A stretch of DNA of 64,000 bases from Diabrotica undecimpunctata (GCF_040954645.1 NC_092807.1:26708309-26772308), one strand, 5' to 3'. Shown: positions 1-9,934, counted from the first letter of the stretch. The notes: generated by a model not told the origin, from the letters alone. Numbers and translations are program-made.

Positions 1-1016
1 CCTGTTGAGAAACATAAGGCCTCAGCTGTTGTCTTCAAGACCTGGGGGTTTGCACCCCACTTGCTCCCTACAAGTTTCCGGAGAAGGTTGTTTCTCGTAG
101 AAACCTTTTGTCTTGTGTTCTGATAGTGGAATTTATACGTTAGTGACCGGTCTAGTACTACTCCAAGATATTTGGGCTTATCAATATGTTTCAAGCGTTG
201 TCCCTCCCAAGAAACATTCAGCTTTACATGCGCCAGTTGGTTGTTGAGATGGAATGCACATACTTGGGTTTTAGTAGGGTTTGGCTTTAATGAGTTTTGT
301 TTGTAGTAAGTTGACATCATGTTTAAAGCCTCTTCCATTGTCGACTCTACTTGTGTGAATGTTTTCCCCTTTACGGCTATACCAAGGTCATCAGCGTAGA
401 CAAAACTCTCAGTCTGAGGGTGCATTGGTTGGTCGTTGGTGTAGATGTTAAATAAGGACGGCGCCAGAACGCTTCCTTGAGGTAGGCCATTTTTTTGGGT
501 TCTCCATCTGCTCTTCTTTCCATTTAGCAAAACGTAGAAACGTCTATTACACAACAGTGATCTAATGATATTTACCAGGTCGTAGTCAAGCACAGTGTTA
601 TAGATCTTAGTTAGCAGGGTTCTGTGGTTTATCGTATCATAGGCCGCTGTGAGGTCTATCAAGGCTACTCCCACTATGTCTTTCTGCTCAAATCCCTCCT
701 CTATGTATTCTGTTAGGTTTAGCACTTGGCCTGTGCATGATTTACCTGGTCTGAAGCCTGCTTGTTTGGGATTAATTTTGCATCTAATTTTTCCTGGATG
801 CGGTTTAAAATGAGACGTTCATACAATTTATACAAATGGCATAGCAGGGATATCGGACGGTAGCTACTCGGTAGTTCAGGGTCTTTCCCAGGTTTCAGAA
901 GGGCTACTACTTTTGATTTACGCCACAGTTTTGGAATCTGGTAGGTAGAGCGACAGATGTTAAATAGATCGAGCACCCATTGTCTCGCTTTTTGCCCGAG
1001 GTGTTTTATCTGCTCT
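1..1016 (-). pseudogene. Jockey-like LINE reverse transcriptase, 3' part (frameshifted)
   Basis: Reading the minus strand from 1,016 down gives a reverse transcriptase that would copy element RNA at a nicked target. Fingers are open at 976-719 (YRPISLLCHLYKLYERLI). A one-base shift near 765-775 moves the frame; the new frame then runs through palm motif A (ALIDLTAAYDT), motif B (GLPQGSVLAPSLFNIY), motif C FVYADD (YADD codons at 387-398) and the thumb (KPKYLGVVLDRSL) to the window edge. The same protein continues upstream at 2,604-3,535. The two halves join exactly in frame if the 1,017-2,590 insertion and one copy of its duplication are removed. Jockey clade is inferred from motif style. The element runs off the left edge, so its 3' end is unseen. 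Confidence 0.85.
1004..1016. repeat. 13 bp target-site duplication, left copy (PLE-D)
   Basis: TTTTATCTGCTCT occurs here and again at 2,591-2,603, directly flanking the palindromic element. The duplicated bases are Jockey coding sequence; the interrupted frame is restored when one copy and the insert are removed. Confidence 0.88.
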
Positions 1017-1103
1017 TAATATTGTTCTGAAGCTATTTTCTTGTGGCATTTTAAATTAATTACTATTTAACTGGGAATAAGCCACAATTAAAGGTTAAAA
1101 TAC

Positions 1104-1154
1104 GTTTATTGACGTTTCAATTTCCACTTCGGAAATCGTTCTCAAAATACAAAC
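1104..1154 (-). ncRNA. Hammerhead-like ribozyme, PLE-D left arm
   Basis: Mirror image of 2,492-2,542. Minus-strand order: stem I, core UUGAGAA, one extra base, stem II of about 7 bp, GAAA, self-complementary ACGU as stem III, then C17 before the stem I return strand. Confidence 0.6.
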
Positions 1155-1794
1155 ATTAGTAAATTAAACAAATTTTGTTTTTGTTACTTAGTTCTATTAA
1201 TTTAATTTTATCTGACTGATCTATATTGACAATTCAGACATACATTATACATTTTAAAGTAGACGACTTTAAAATGATATTGCCAATATTGTTGAGTTCC
1301 GTTCCTGGGACGACTTTACTTATAAGATAGTTCATTCGATTACATGAAATCAACTTTAACTTGAGAATATCCGTCAGAAAAGATCATAACATGTAATTCG
1401 TCTTTAAAAAGACAAATACATGCCATGATGACAGTAAAATTCTCCCTTTAGTGATTCCATAGTAAATTATGAGGGAAAAACCAGGAAAAAAACCTCATAA
1501 TACTATCCCGACATGGTAAGTATTTGATCTTGCATTTATTTTACCTTCAATAAATACCAAATTCCGATTTTATATGTTTGTTATTTAAAAAATATAAATG
1601 ATGTATTCTCTATATGTTACTGACTTACCAATACTAGTATTTTCTTTTTAATAACTTCCTCTTTCAATATGGGTAACCAGATCCTACTACATTCTGCCGA
1701 GGAATTCGCGACACAATTGGTCTCATTTAGCATAATTAGAGCCGCTTCTTTGATTTTTTTCTTTTTACCATCCGTATATTTATATTTACAAATA

Positions 1795-2019
1795 TGTAAA
1801 CATGCATGGGATAATGAACATAGGGTTCAATGGAATGATTCAAATATAGTCCTAAAAGAAACGGATGGTAAAAAGAGAAAAATCAAAGAAGCGGCTCTAA
1901 TTATGCTAAATGAGACCAATTGTGTCGCGAATTCCTCGGCAGAATGTAGTAGGATCTGGTTACCCATATTGAAAGAGGAAGTTATTAAAAAGAAAATACC
2001 AGTATTGGTAAGTCAGTAA
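1795..2019 (+). pseudogene. C-terminal remnant of PLE GIY-YIG protein (family D)
   Basis: About 74 codons end at TAA 2,017-2,019. The piece starts at the HAWDNEHRVQW motif, followed by the basic KKRKIKEA segment and a terminal SRIWLPILKEEV. It lacks the GIY-YIG core and all of the RT. The mirror-image copy on the minus strand (left of 1,774) encodes only the part from the KRKIKEA region onward. The longer open frame that starts at 1,669 is an artefact of reading backwards through the opposite arm. Confidence 0.65.
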
Positions 2020-2491
2020 CATATAGAGAATACATCATTTATATTTTTTAAATAACAAACATATAAAATCGGAATTTGGTATTTATTGAAGGTAAAATAA
2101 ATGCAAGATCAAATACTTACCATGTCGGGATAGTATTATGAGGTTTTTTTCCTGGTTTTTCCCTCATAATTTACTATGGAATCACTAACGGGAGAATTTT
2201 AGTGTCATCATGGCATGTATTTGTCTTTTTAAAGACGAATTACATGTTATGATCTTTTCTGACGGATATTCTCAAGTTAAAGTTGATTTCATGTAATCGA
2301 ATGAACTATCTTATAAGTAAAGTCGTCCCAGGAACGGAACTCAACAATATTGGCAATATCATTTTAAAGTCGTCTACTTTAAAATGTATAATGTATGTCT
2401 GAATTGTCAATATAGATGAGTCAGATAAAATTAAATTAATAGAAGAATTTTTCACTAAGTAACAAAAACAAAATTTGTTTAATTTACTAAT

Positions 2492-2542
2492 GTTTGTATT
2501 TTGAGAACGATTTCCGAAGTGGAAATTGAAACGTCAATAAAC
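2492..2542 (+). ncRNA. Hammerhead-like ribozyme, PLE-D right arm
   Basis: Stem I is GUUU(GU)AUU at 2,492-2,500 pairing with AAUAAAC at 2,536-2,542. The core UUGAGAA is 2,501-2,507. Stem II is GAUUUCC/GGAAAUU at 2,509-2,515 and 2,521-2,527. GAAA is 2,528-2,531, stem III is the palindrome ACGU (2,531-2,534), and the predicted cleavage follows C2535 (a GUC triplet). The core has U3 and A8 in place of the canonical C3 and G8, which can still pair. Folding was done by eye. Confidence 0.6.
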
Positions 2543-2590
2543 GTATTTTTACCTTTAATTGTGGCTTATTCCCAGTTAAATAGTAATTAA

Positions 2591-2603
2591 TTTTATCTGC
2601 TCT
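2591..2603. repeat. 13 bp target-site duplication, right copy (PLE-D)
   Basis: Right copy of TTTTATCTGCTCT, identical to 1,004-1,016. It marks the right boundary of the 1,574 bp insertion. Confidence 0.88.
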
Positions 2604-3535
2604 GTTAGGATTTCGTCCACTCCAGGTGATTTTCCATTTTTCATACAGTCAATACCATTTTTGAGCTCTTCGATGGTAAATGGGTTTCGCAAGAGAGTTG
2701 TTTCCTGGTCTTGAGTTCTTATAATCTTTGGCGTTTTGCAACGATTGTTTGTTTTGCCATTCAGAAGCAGTTGGTGGGCTATCTGATTTGGTGTTATTGT
2801 ACATAGCTCTTTCATCTCTGTGGGATCACCATTAGGTTTTTTGATCATATTCCAAGCCTGCTTACTACTGTGCGTCATATCCATTTTACTTAAAGTCTCG
2901 CTCCACCGTTGTTGTCTGGAGGCACTTAGTGTTTGCTGTAGTCTCTCCCCTATCTCTGCCGTAACTTCGCTAAATGGGTCTTTACTATATTCTTCGGTGT
3001 ACTTTGTCATAATGTCTTTTGCTTCATCGTTCAGACCAGATATGTAATGTTGTTGACATCCTCTGGGTATGTGTTTACATGAGATTCGTTTTACAAGTTT
3101 GATAAACGCGTCATAGTTTTTGGGGATCGGGACTATATTTTTTACTTGTGTTTCCAATTCATCAGCAAATTTTGCCCAGTTCGCTTTTTTAAAATTAAAC
3201 CTTCGTTTGAAAGGAATTTTGGGAGCTTTTATAGCGCTTTAAACGGTTATTCCCACGGGCCTATGTTGCGTCTTCGGTATAGGCTTATATACCTTCCTAA
3301 CGCAACGGTCCTCTAAAGACATGCTGATGAAGGTGAGATCAGGGTTGTAACCTTTCTTCCATATTTTGCTCTGGAACGAATAGGGCAGTTTTGGGTCATA
3401 TAGAAGGTCATCATATATCCTCTGGCATAACCTGCTATCCAAGCGGCATTAAGTCTCATAATATTGTGTTGTGAGCTCATCTCTTCTATTTTTGTTACAT
3501 TGGCCACTACATCGGTCAAATCCCTTTCTAATTAA
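2604..3535 (-). pseudogene. Jockey-like LINE: endonuclease C-terminus and EN-RT linker
   Basis: This is the upstream part of the element at 1-1,016. A 193-codon frame (3,157-2,576) covers the lysine-rich linker and the start of the RT (MKNGKSPGVDEILTEQIK). Upstream, in shifted frames, come degenerate endonuclease-end pieces: NPDLTFISMS near 3,330 and AAWIAGYARG near 3,430. At least two frameshifts separate the pieces, and no intact endonuclease active site is visible. Similarity stops near 3,535, which is probably a 5' truncation. The last codons before 2,603 (EILTEQIK) continue at 1,016 as HLGQKARQW, which shows that the element was intact here before the palindrome inserted. Confidence 0.75.
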
Positions 3536-3625
3536 ATTGGTGCTTACCACAGAAGCCCACATATACAATTTTTGTTAGAACTAGAAGTTTAATAATGTAA
3601 ATTAAAGTTAAATTTTTGATAAATT

Positions 3626-3641
3626 ATTGTTTTGTGTACCT
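3626..3641. repeat. 16 bp direct repeat, probable LINE target duplication (left)
   Basis: ATTGTTTTGTGTACCT immediately precedes the 5' truncation of the LINE. It recurs at 8,437-8,452, after the second (TA)n tract. Confidence 0.6.
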
Positions 3642-4613
3642 ACAGGAATCTATCTGCCCACCTATTGTTTGTAGATTTAGAGAATGCATACGATACGGTA
3701 CCTTTGAAAAAACTGTTTCAAACATTGACGAAAGTAGGTCTCAGTAGAGAGTATGTGGATGCTATCGCAAATATATACAAAAATGCAAAAAGTGTCGTTA
3801 AAGAAGGAAACTTTATATCTCAATCATTTCCAATAACAAAGGGGCTTAAACAAGGATGTTGTATATCTCCGACCTTATTTAAAATATATATTCAATCATC
3901 GCTAGAGGAGTGGAGGAAACAAGTATCCGGAATGGGAATAGATCTAGCCGGTGGTAAAGGTCTAACAACTTTATTTTTCGCAGATGATCAGGTAGTCGTA
4001 GCGAATGATGAAGAAGACATGGACTACATGTTTAGAAAACTAAAGAACGAATATGAAAAATAGAGCCTTAATATGAATATGTCAAAGAAAGAGTAGGTAT
4101 CTTAAAATAGGAGATGATGAAGATCCAGAGTTAGAAATTAGAAACACAAAAACATGCAATGAATATAAATATCTCGTATCTATAATATCTAAATAAGGCA
4201 CTACCAAAAGAGACATCGAAAACAGAACGCTGCAGGTAAAAAAGCGGTAAGTATTCTAAACTCTCTACTATGGTCTAAAGATATTAGATAAGAAACGAAA
4301 TTGACAATTTATCGAATCTTCGTAGAGCCAATTATGATTTATGGGGCAGAAAATTGGCAGATCACGAAAAAATATAGAAAAAGAATAGAAGTAGTATAAA
4401 TGGATTTTCTAAGGAGAACGTGTGGTGTATCCAAAAAAGATCATATCAGGAATAAAGATATTAGAAGGAGCACAAATACTGTATATTCCAGTGTAGACAG
4501 AATTAAAACGAGACAACTAGTGTGGTGTGGTCACGTGAAGCAAATGAATGAAGACATGTGGCCAAAGAAAGCTTTAGATTACATATCACAACAAAAAAGA
4601 AGAAGGGGAAGAC

Positions 4614-4616
<3 letters not shown>
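3642..4616 (+). pseudogene. RTE-like LINE fragment (family X, copy 1), reverse transcriptase
   Basis: The frame opens with LLFVDLENAYDTVP (motif A), then [16 protein letters not shown] (motif B) and [11 protein letters not shown] (motif C, about 3,975), and stops at 4,061. Beyond that, degenerate frames encode the thumb and the C-terminal region, including RQLVWCGHVKQMNEDMW at about 4,516-4,560. This is the family of the longer copy at 31,415-33,754 and shares its motif order. It is 5'-truncated just before motif A. At the 3' end it is cut within the RRRGRP motif, where a (TA)n tract begins. A 16 bp direct repeat (3,626-3,641 and 8,437-8,452) brackets this fragment plus the PLE dimer beyond it. 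Confidence 0.85.

Positions 4617-4684
<68 letters not shown>
4617..4684. repeat. (TA)n microsatellite, left flank of PLE-A1
   Basis: About 34 uninterrupted TA units between the cut 3' end of the LINE and the left end of PLE-A1. TA-rich microsatellite tails occur in RTE-type LINEs, so this may be the LINE tail. Confidence 0.95.
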
Positions 4685-4687
<3 letters not shown>

Positions 4688-4744
4688 AACTCTTAAATAT
4701 TGGGGAAATCTGCAAGAAATACTCTAATGTGTATCAATTGTTTC

Positions 4745-4789
4745 GCCGAACGTTTTCGCCAAAGAGAATTAATTTGGCTTCTTCAGGGC
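4745..4789 (-). ncRNA. Hammerhead ribozyme, PLE-A1 left arm
   Basis: Minus-strand copy of the motif at 8,222-8,266, with the same stems and the canonical CUGAAGA core (complement at 4,780-4,786). Confidence 0.75.
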
Positions 4790-5339
4790 TGAAAGAGAAT
4801 AAATTATAATTAGCTACCATATATTATCTATTAAAACATTATTGATCTTACCGTAACTTAGAATTGTAGAGTTAGAATATTAAAAAACTTTGCTAGTAAC
4901 ATAGTGGTGTTTTTTGTTACTATGTGCAAAAAAAGTTTTTTATAAGAATTGAAATGTATGGTAGCTTCGAACTTGACACGTAAAGGCTTACCCAAGGTTA
5001 ATCGAAAAACCCAATGCAACTACATTTAAAAGGAGGTAATTCTTTGAATTGTCGGCAATAACTAAATTTTTGATTTTTAGATAGTTAAAAGTGAGGTTCT
5101 GTTTAAGCCAGAACGCAAGCGCTGACAACTTGAGTAGGTCGTATGATCTTTATGTCGTTAAGGTTCATTGGTAAAAAACGAATGAATTTAAATCCCAGTA
5201 AAGGGAAATATTATTTTGATTTTCTTTATTTAATTATATTATATTGTTCATGTATTATTGAATCTTATTGAGACGTATCTAAGAAAAGCAAGGGAATGTT
5301 ATAAATTTTTTGTTAATGAAAATTAATTATAAAGGTATG

Positions 5340-6221
5340 TTAGTTGTTAATGGATATATCAGTCAAGTTAGTTATCTGTGATATAGTATTGTTCTTGGTA
5401 TCTGATTTAAGTAACAGGTGGTATATATCGCTTAGATTCTTGATGTCACTCTTAACATTAATGGAGAAATCGTTAAGGAAAATATAAGACATTTCAATGA
5501 ACTCTCTTTTAGATTTATTGTTCTCGCGGTGGAGAATTGTGGTATTAGTATAGTCCATGAGATGACCAGTGGAATGGACATGTTTGGCTAATGCACAACG
5601 GTCAGGGTGAAGTCGAGAATCACTTTTGTGTAGTGTAATACGTGATTTCAATAATTGAGATGTTTGACCGATGTAGGAATTGTTGCAAGAGAGACATGGA
5701 ATGTTGTAGACAATATTACTAAGCCTATCTATGGGAGTCTTATCTTTTATCTTAGAATAAAGATTATTAATTGTTAGGGCTGATCTACAAGCTACATTAA
5801 GTTTAATGTTGTTATTATTATTGCCAAAGCTATTTTCAACACTTTTCAGAATCCTTGTTAACCCCGGAGTGATATCTCTGAAATATGGTAATGAAAAATA
5901 TTTGTTTATAGGAGTATCCGAGACTGGGTTCCCACTTAAGACATCAGGATCAGCATTGTTAGTCGCGAAGGAAGGTGAAATATCTTCGTCATGGATAGTA
6001 TTAAACAAAATCTTATTAACTAATGGTGTTGGATAAGCGTTTGAAATAAAAAGTTTCTGTAGGATTTGTAGGTTTTTTGTATTGTTTTTTGTAACAAAAG
6101 CTGAGATATTTTCAGTGGGTGTTCCAATGGAAGCTACTATGGGACGAACCGATAGTGTTGGTTTGTGGATTTTTGGCAAAGCATAAAACTTTGCTAGACA
6201 ATAGACTAAAATTACAGACAT
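5340..6221 (-). pseudogene. PLE-A1 minus copy: RT motif 1-2 fused to linker and GIY-YIG
   Basis: This 293-codon frame begins with the conserved PLE start of the RT, KFYALPKIHKP and LSVRPIVASIGTPTENISAF. After FVTK it jumps directly to NLQILQKLFISNAYPTP. The whole central RT, including the palm aspartates, is deleted. The remainder is the RT-endonuclease linker and GIY-YIG domain (NIPCLSCNNSYIGQTSQLL, then the LAKHVHSTGH and FIEMSYIF segments), ending at the same stop as the plus copy. The protein could not reverse transcribe. The initial ATG is not a natural start, since the element is truncated at the junction near 6,216. Confidence 0.88.
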
Positions 6222-7668
6222 ACTTACTAATGCATATAATTATGAAAGTCAATACTACATTAAAGATTCTTTTGAGATGGTAAATAAATATAATGGCTAC
6301 ATACTTCCATCAAATTATGTCCTCGTTAGCCTTGATGTTGTATCCTTATTCAGCAATGTTCATCTAGGAATATGTTTGACATCAATAGAGATCAACTGGG
6401 ACCGTAGTAGAGGTTGTTGTTCCATGTCTTACGACAGATTCATCAGCATCGTCGAATTTCTCTTTAACAACACTTACTTCTCATTTAATGATAAATTCTA
6501 TCAACAAACTTTCGGTACCCCTATGGGAGCTAAGATTTCTCCTATCATTGCAACTTACGTTATGGATTATGTATTAGACTCAGTCATTCCTTTACTATCC
6601 TTTAATATTCCGTTTATTAAAAAATATGTTGATGATATCATTTTGGCTATACCCAATGACAAGGTAGATGAACTATTAGACACTTTTAATGGTTATGACC
6701 TCTACATCCAGTTCACTATAGAGAGGGAAGATGGTAATTGGTCCGTCCCCTTTCTCGACATAAGGATGATCAGGGAAACCAACAACATCAAAATAGATTG
6801 GTATCAAAAACCGACCCATTCTGGTAGATACCTTAACTACAACTCATACCATAATAATTCTACCAAAGTCAATTTAATCAAACAGATGAAAAATAGAGTA
6901 ACAAAACTATCAGATCCTTCTTTTCATACAAAAAACCTACAAATCCTAAAGAAACTTTTTATTTCAAACGCTTATCCAACACCATTAGTTAATAAGATTT
7001 TGTTTAATACTATCCATGACGAAGATATTTCACCTTCCTTCGTGACTAACAATGCTGATCCTGATGTCTTAAGTGGGAACCCAGTCTCGGATACTCCTAT
7101 AAACAAATATTTTTCATTACCATATTTCAGAGATATCACTCCGGGGTTAACAAGGATTCTGAAAAGTGTTGAAAATAGCTTTGGCAATAATAATAACAAC
7201 ATTAAACTTAATGTGGCTTGTAGATCAGCCCTAACAATTAATAATCTTTATTCTAAGATAAAAGATAAGACTCCCATAGATAGGCTTAGTAATATTGTCT
7301 ACAACATTCTATGTCTCTCTTGCAACAATTCCTACATCGGTCAAACATCTCAATTATTGAAATCACGTATTACACTACACAAAAGTGATTCTCGACTTCA
7401 CCCTGACCGTTGTGCATTAGCCAAACATGTCCATTCCACTGGTCATCTCATGGACTATACTAACACCACAATTCTCCACCGTGAGAACAATAAATCTAAA
7501 AGAGAGTTCATTGAAATGTCTTATATTTTCCTTAACGATTTCTCCATTAATGTTAAGAGTGACATCAAGAATCTAAGCGATATATACCACCTGTTACTTA
7601 AATCAGATACCAAGAACAATACTATATCACAGATAACTAACTTGACTGATATATCCATTAACAACTAA
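6220..7668 (+). pseudogene. PLE-A1 plus copy: RT (5'-truncated) plus GIY-YIG endonuclease
   Basis: The first ATG is 6,277, but the frame reads in from about 6,220 (ILTNAYNYESQYYIKDS), so the true start is lost. RT motifs: VLVSLDVVSLFSNV (motif A), FGTPMGAKISPIIATYV (motif B), KKYVDDIILAI (motif C, YVDD near 6,627), WSVPFLDIRM and DWYQKPTHSGRYL. The endonuclease core is VYNILCLSCNNSYIGQTSQL (C..C, then YIGQT), followed by HVHSTGHLMDY and FIEMSYIF. In PLEs the RT and GIY-YIG domains act together to nick DNA and prime copying. Palm residues are intact, but the N-terminal domain and first RT motifs are missing. The minus copy holds exactly the region missing here. Confidence 0.92.
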
Positions 7669-8221
7669 CATACCTTTATAATTAATTTTCATTAACAAAA
7701 AATTTATAACATTCCCTTGCTTTTCTTAGATACGTCTCAATAAGATTCAATAATACATGAACAATATAATATAATTAAATAAAGAAAATCAAAATAATAT
7801 TTCCCTTTACTGGGATTTAAATTCATTCGTTTTTTTACCAATGAACCTTAACGACATAAAGATCATACGACCTACTGAAGTTGTCAGCGCTTGCGTTCTG
7901 GCTTAAACAGAACCTCACTTTTAACTATCTAAAAATCAAAAATTTAGTTATTGCCGACAATTCAAAGAATTACCTCCTTTTAAATGTAGTTGCATTGGGT
8001 TTATCGATTAACCTTGGGTAAGCCTTTACGTGTCAAGTTCGAAGCTACCATACATTTCAATCCTTATAAAAAACTTTTTTTTTGCACATAGTAACAAAAA
8101 ACACCACTATGTTACTAGCAAAGTTTTTTAATATTCTAACTCTACAATTCTAAGTTACGGTAAGATCAATAATGTTTTAATAGATAATATATGGTAGCTA
8201 ATTATAATTTATTCTCTTTCA

Positions 8222-8266
8222 GCCCTGAAGAAGCCAAATTAATTCTCTTTGGCGAAAACGTTCGGC
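8222..8266 (+). ncRNA. Hammerhead ribozyme, PLE-A1 right arm
   Basis: Stem I is GCC/GGC (8,222-8,224 and 8,264-8,266). The canonical core CUGAAGA is 8,225-8,231. After one extra A, stem II is GCCAAA/UUUGGC (8,233-8,238 and 8,248-8,253). GAAA is 8,254-8,257, stem III is the self-complementary AACGUU (8,257-8,262), and predicted cleavage follows C8263. Minimal hammerheads with tiny stem III, proposed to work as dimers, are known from Penelope-like elements. Confidence 0.8.
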
Positions 8267-8358
8267 GAAACAATTGATACACATTAGAGTATTTCTTGCA
8301 GATTTCCCCAATATTTAAGAGTTTACTATTTAACTAATCTGCAAAGATTAAATTTCTT

Positions 8359-8361
<3 letters not shown>

Positions 8362-8438
<77 letters not shown>
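8362..8438. repeat. (TA)n microsatellite, right flank of PLE-A1
   Basis: About 38 TA units directly follow the 35 nt extension of the dimer. Confidence 0.95.
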
Positions 8439-8442
<4 letters not shown>

Positions 8443-8452
8443 TTGTGTACCT
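8437..8452. repeat. 16 bp direct repeat, probable LINE target duplication (right)
   Basis: ATTGTTTTGTGTACCT, matching 3,626-3,641, lies just beyond the right (TA)n. It implies that LINE, TA tail and PLE dimer together occupy one target site. Confidence 0.6.
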
Positions 8453-8763
8453 CTTATAAAGTTGATGTATTTTTATATTGAATGTTAACAACCTTGAGGA
8501 CAGGTGTTCTTATATTAAATCCGCGAGTTAAAATTTATAAATACATTTACCAGTCTTCTACGAGAATGAAGTAGATAATGATGTCATCTAATTAAATATT
8601 ACACTATTCCACAGAAAGAGCAGGGACATATGACTGAAGATTCTTGACGTCACGTTTGTATGCGATCCGAGGTTTAATACGCGGTGGTTGAGGCATACTG
8701 GTGATGATTGAAAAAAGTTTCCGACACCAGGTATCCCATCCTCTACTATTCTAAAAATTAGGT

Positions 8764-9800
8764 TTGCTCTATCTTAGGCAGTTCGTAAATATGGCTGCTA
8801 AGATTTTCCATTTTTTTGTTACCAACATATTTAAGCCGTTTCACTATTATGCCATCTATTCCAGCTGCTTTACCGCTTTTCTATTTGTAATTGTCAATTC
8901 CACTTCTTCCGGAATGATTTTTTTTTCATTTTCTTGTAACAGCTTTTTCAATTACTTTATGGCTTTTGTGGTATTATCCCTAAAATATTACAATTCATAA
9001 AAAGAATAAGCTAAAAGGAACGTGTAACATACTTCGCATTTGTTTATATAAAATATGTTTAATAATTCGAATCGAGGACATTCATAAAAAATAGCCTCGA
9101 TTAGAATGTGTAAGTCAGCAGAATTTTGAATGGCGACCGTATTGTTGTCGTAGGTTAATAAAATAAACTTGACCCACTTATGAACGACTGCTGATATAGC
9201 AAGGACTATTATAAAAGAGACAACAATTATTATCTAAAATAGTCAATAGATGTCAAGTCAATATACCACGTATTAGCGCAACGTCAACTAAGTACTATTA
9301 CATTTAAGATAAGTAACTTTGTAAGAGTGAACAGTAGTGTTTTAAATAAATGTACCATACGATACCATAAGTGAAGCTTATTTACCATACTTGTTATAGT
9401 TCGCAGTAGAATTTAATCACGAGATGTAATATTTCATTTCTGTTTGTCATTCTAGTGTTTTAGTTTGTTAGAGCAACGATTTGCTTGTTCCTAATGATTA
9501 ATGTTTTTCTGCTATTTTTATAGTTTTTTCTGTTTTCGATTGCATTTTCTACCAGCATTTCATTGTATTTAAAGTTATTTCTATTTTATTCTAGTTATTT
9601 TTATTTCCCTTCTTTGTTTTAGTATTTTTTTGGTTTTATCAGACAGTTTACTAGGTTCATTTTATTTTTGCGGGCTTTCGATTTCTTTGGTACTGTCAAG
9701 GATAATTTTTTTAATTGAGAGGTATCGATTTGGTTCTTGTAATCTTTGATCAATTGTCCTTTGGTAGTGATCTGAGTTTTCCCATATTATACTTATTTAT
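8764..9800 (-). pseudogene. Degraded RTE-like LINE, EN-RT linker and start of RT
   Basis: Two minus-strand segments appear to belong to one decayed element. About 9,800-9,490 encodes a lysine-rich linker (LSIKKIILDSTKEIE, then PSKLSDKTKKILKQRR). About 8,990-8,764 encodes the approach to the RT (QENEKKIIPEEVELTITN then RKAVKAAGIDGI). Both are interrupted by stops. The 9,000-9,480 stretch between them shows no recognised coding and could be a later insertion. It contains a small hairpin near 9,063-9,106 (arms TCGAATCGAGG and CCTCGATTAGA). No catalytic motif survives. Confidence 0.45.
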
Positions 9801-9934
9801 GCTTAACTTATTACTGGAATTTATCTGGAAAGTTTCGACGGCGTTGCATATTTGCATCAATCATTGATGTTTATCAGTGATAACAAAATATTTTCTTGAT
9901 ACTGTCAGTATCGGCTTGAAAAGGTAAACAGGAA

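Larger units (their letters stand above)
1017..2590. mobile_element. Penelope-like element family D, head-to-head inverted dimer
   Basis: Arms of about 719 bp (1,056-1,774, minus-oriented copy) and 730 bp (1,861-2,590, plus-oriented copy) are near-identical inverted repeats around an 86 bp centre (1,775-1,860). The left end carries 39 extra bases (1,017-1,055) absent from the right. The whole is bounded by a 13 bp duplication. The plus copy reads CKHAWDNEHRVQW then KRKIKEAALIMLNETNC from about 1,795 to 2,019, resembling the C-terminal end of PLE GIY-YIG endonucleases. Both copies are therefore severely 5'-truncated. Hammerhead-like motifs lie near both ends. The PLE assignment rests on this short protein tail, the ribozyme and the layout shared with families A-C. 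Confidence 0.78.
4685..8361. mobile_element. Penelope-like element family A, head-to-head dimer A1
   Basis: Two family A copies lie 5' end to 5' end. The minus copy spans 4,685 to about 6,215, and the plus copy about 6,216 to 8,361. The 3' coding and untranslated parts of the copies are near-identical inverted repeats (for example 4,685-6,060 against 6,960-8,326). The right end carries a 35 nt extension (8,327-8,361) missing from the left. Each copy encodes a different part of the RT plus the complete GIY-YIG end. A hammerhead ribozyme lies near both outer ends, and (TA)n tracts flank both sides. This is the most complete PLE in the window. Confidence 0.9.

Noticed and set aside
1669..1794. 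Single 116-codon gene across the centre of the PLE-D palindrome (1,669-2,019)
   Set aside because: Its first half reads backwards through the opposite arm; only the part from about 1,795 matches PLE protein.
4503..4809. Open frames rich in Ile-Tyr around 4.6 kb (and likewise at 18.9, 33.3-33.8 and 43.4 kb)
   Set aside because: They are translations of (TA)n tracts, which contain no stop in any frame; apart from the LINE ORF at 31,415-33,754 they carry no protein signal.
5806..6036. 76-codon frames at 5,806-6,036 (+) and 6,972-7,202 (-)
   Set aside because: Antisense shadows of the PLE-A1 coding arms; they mirror each other because the arms do.
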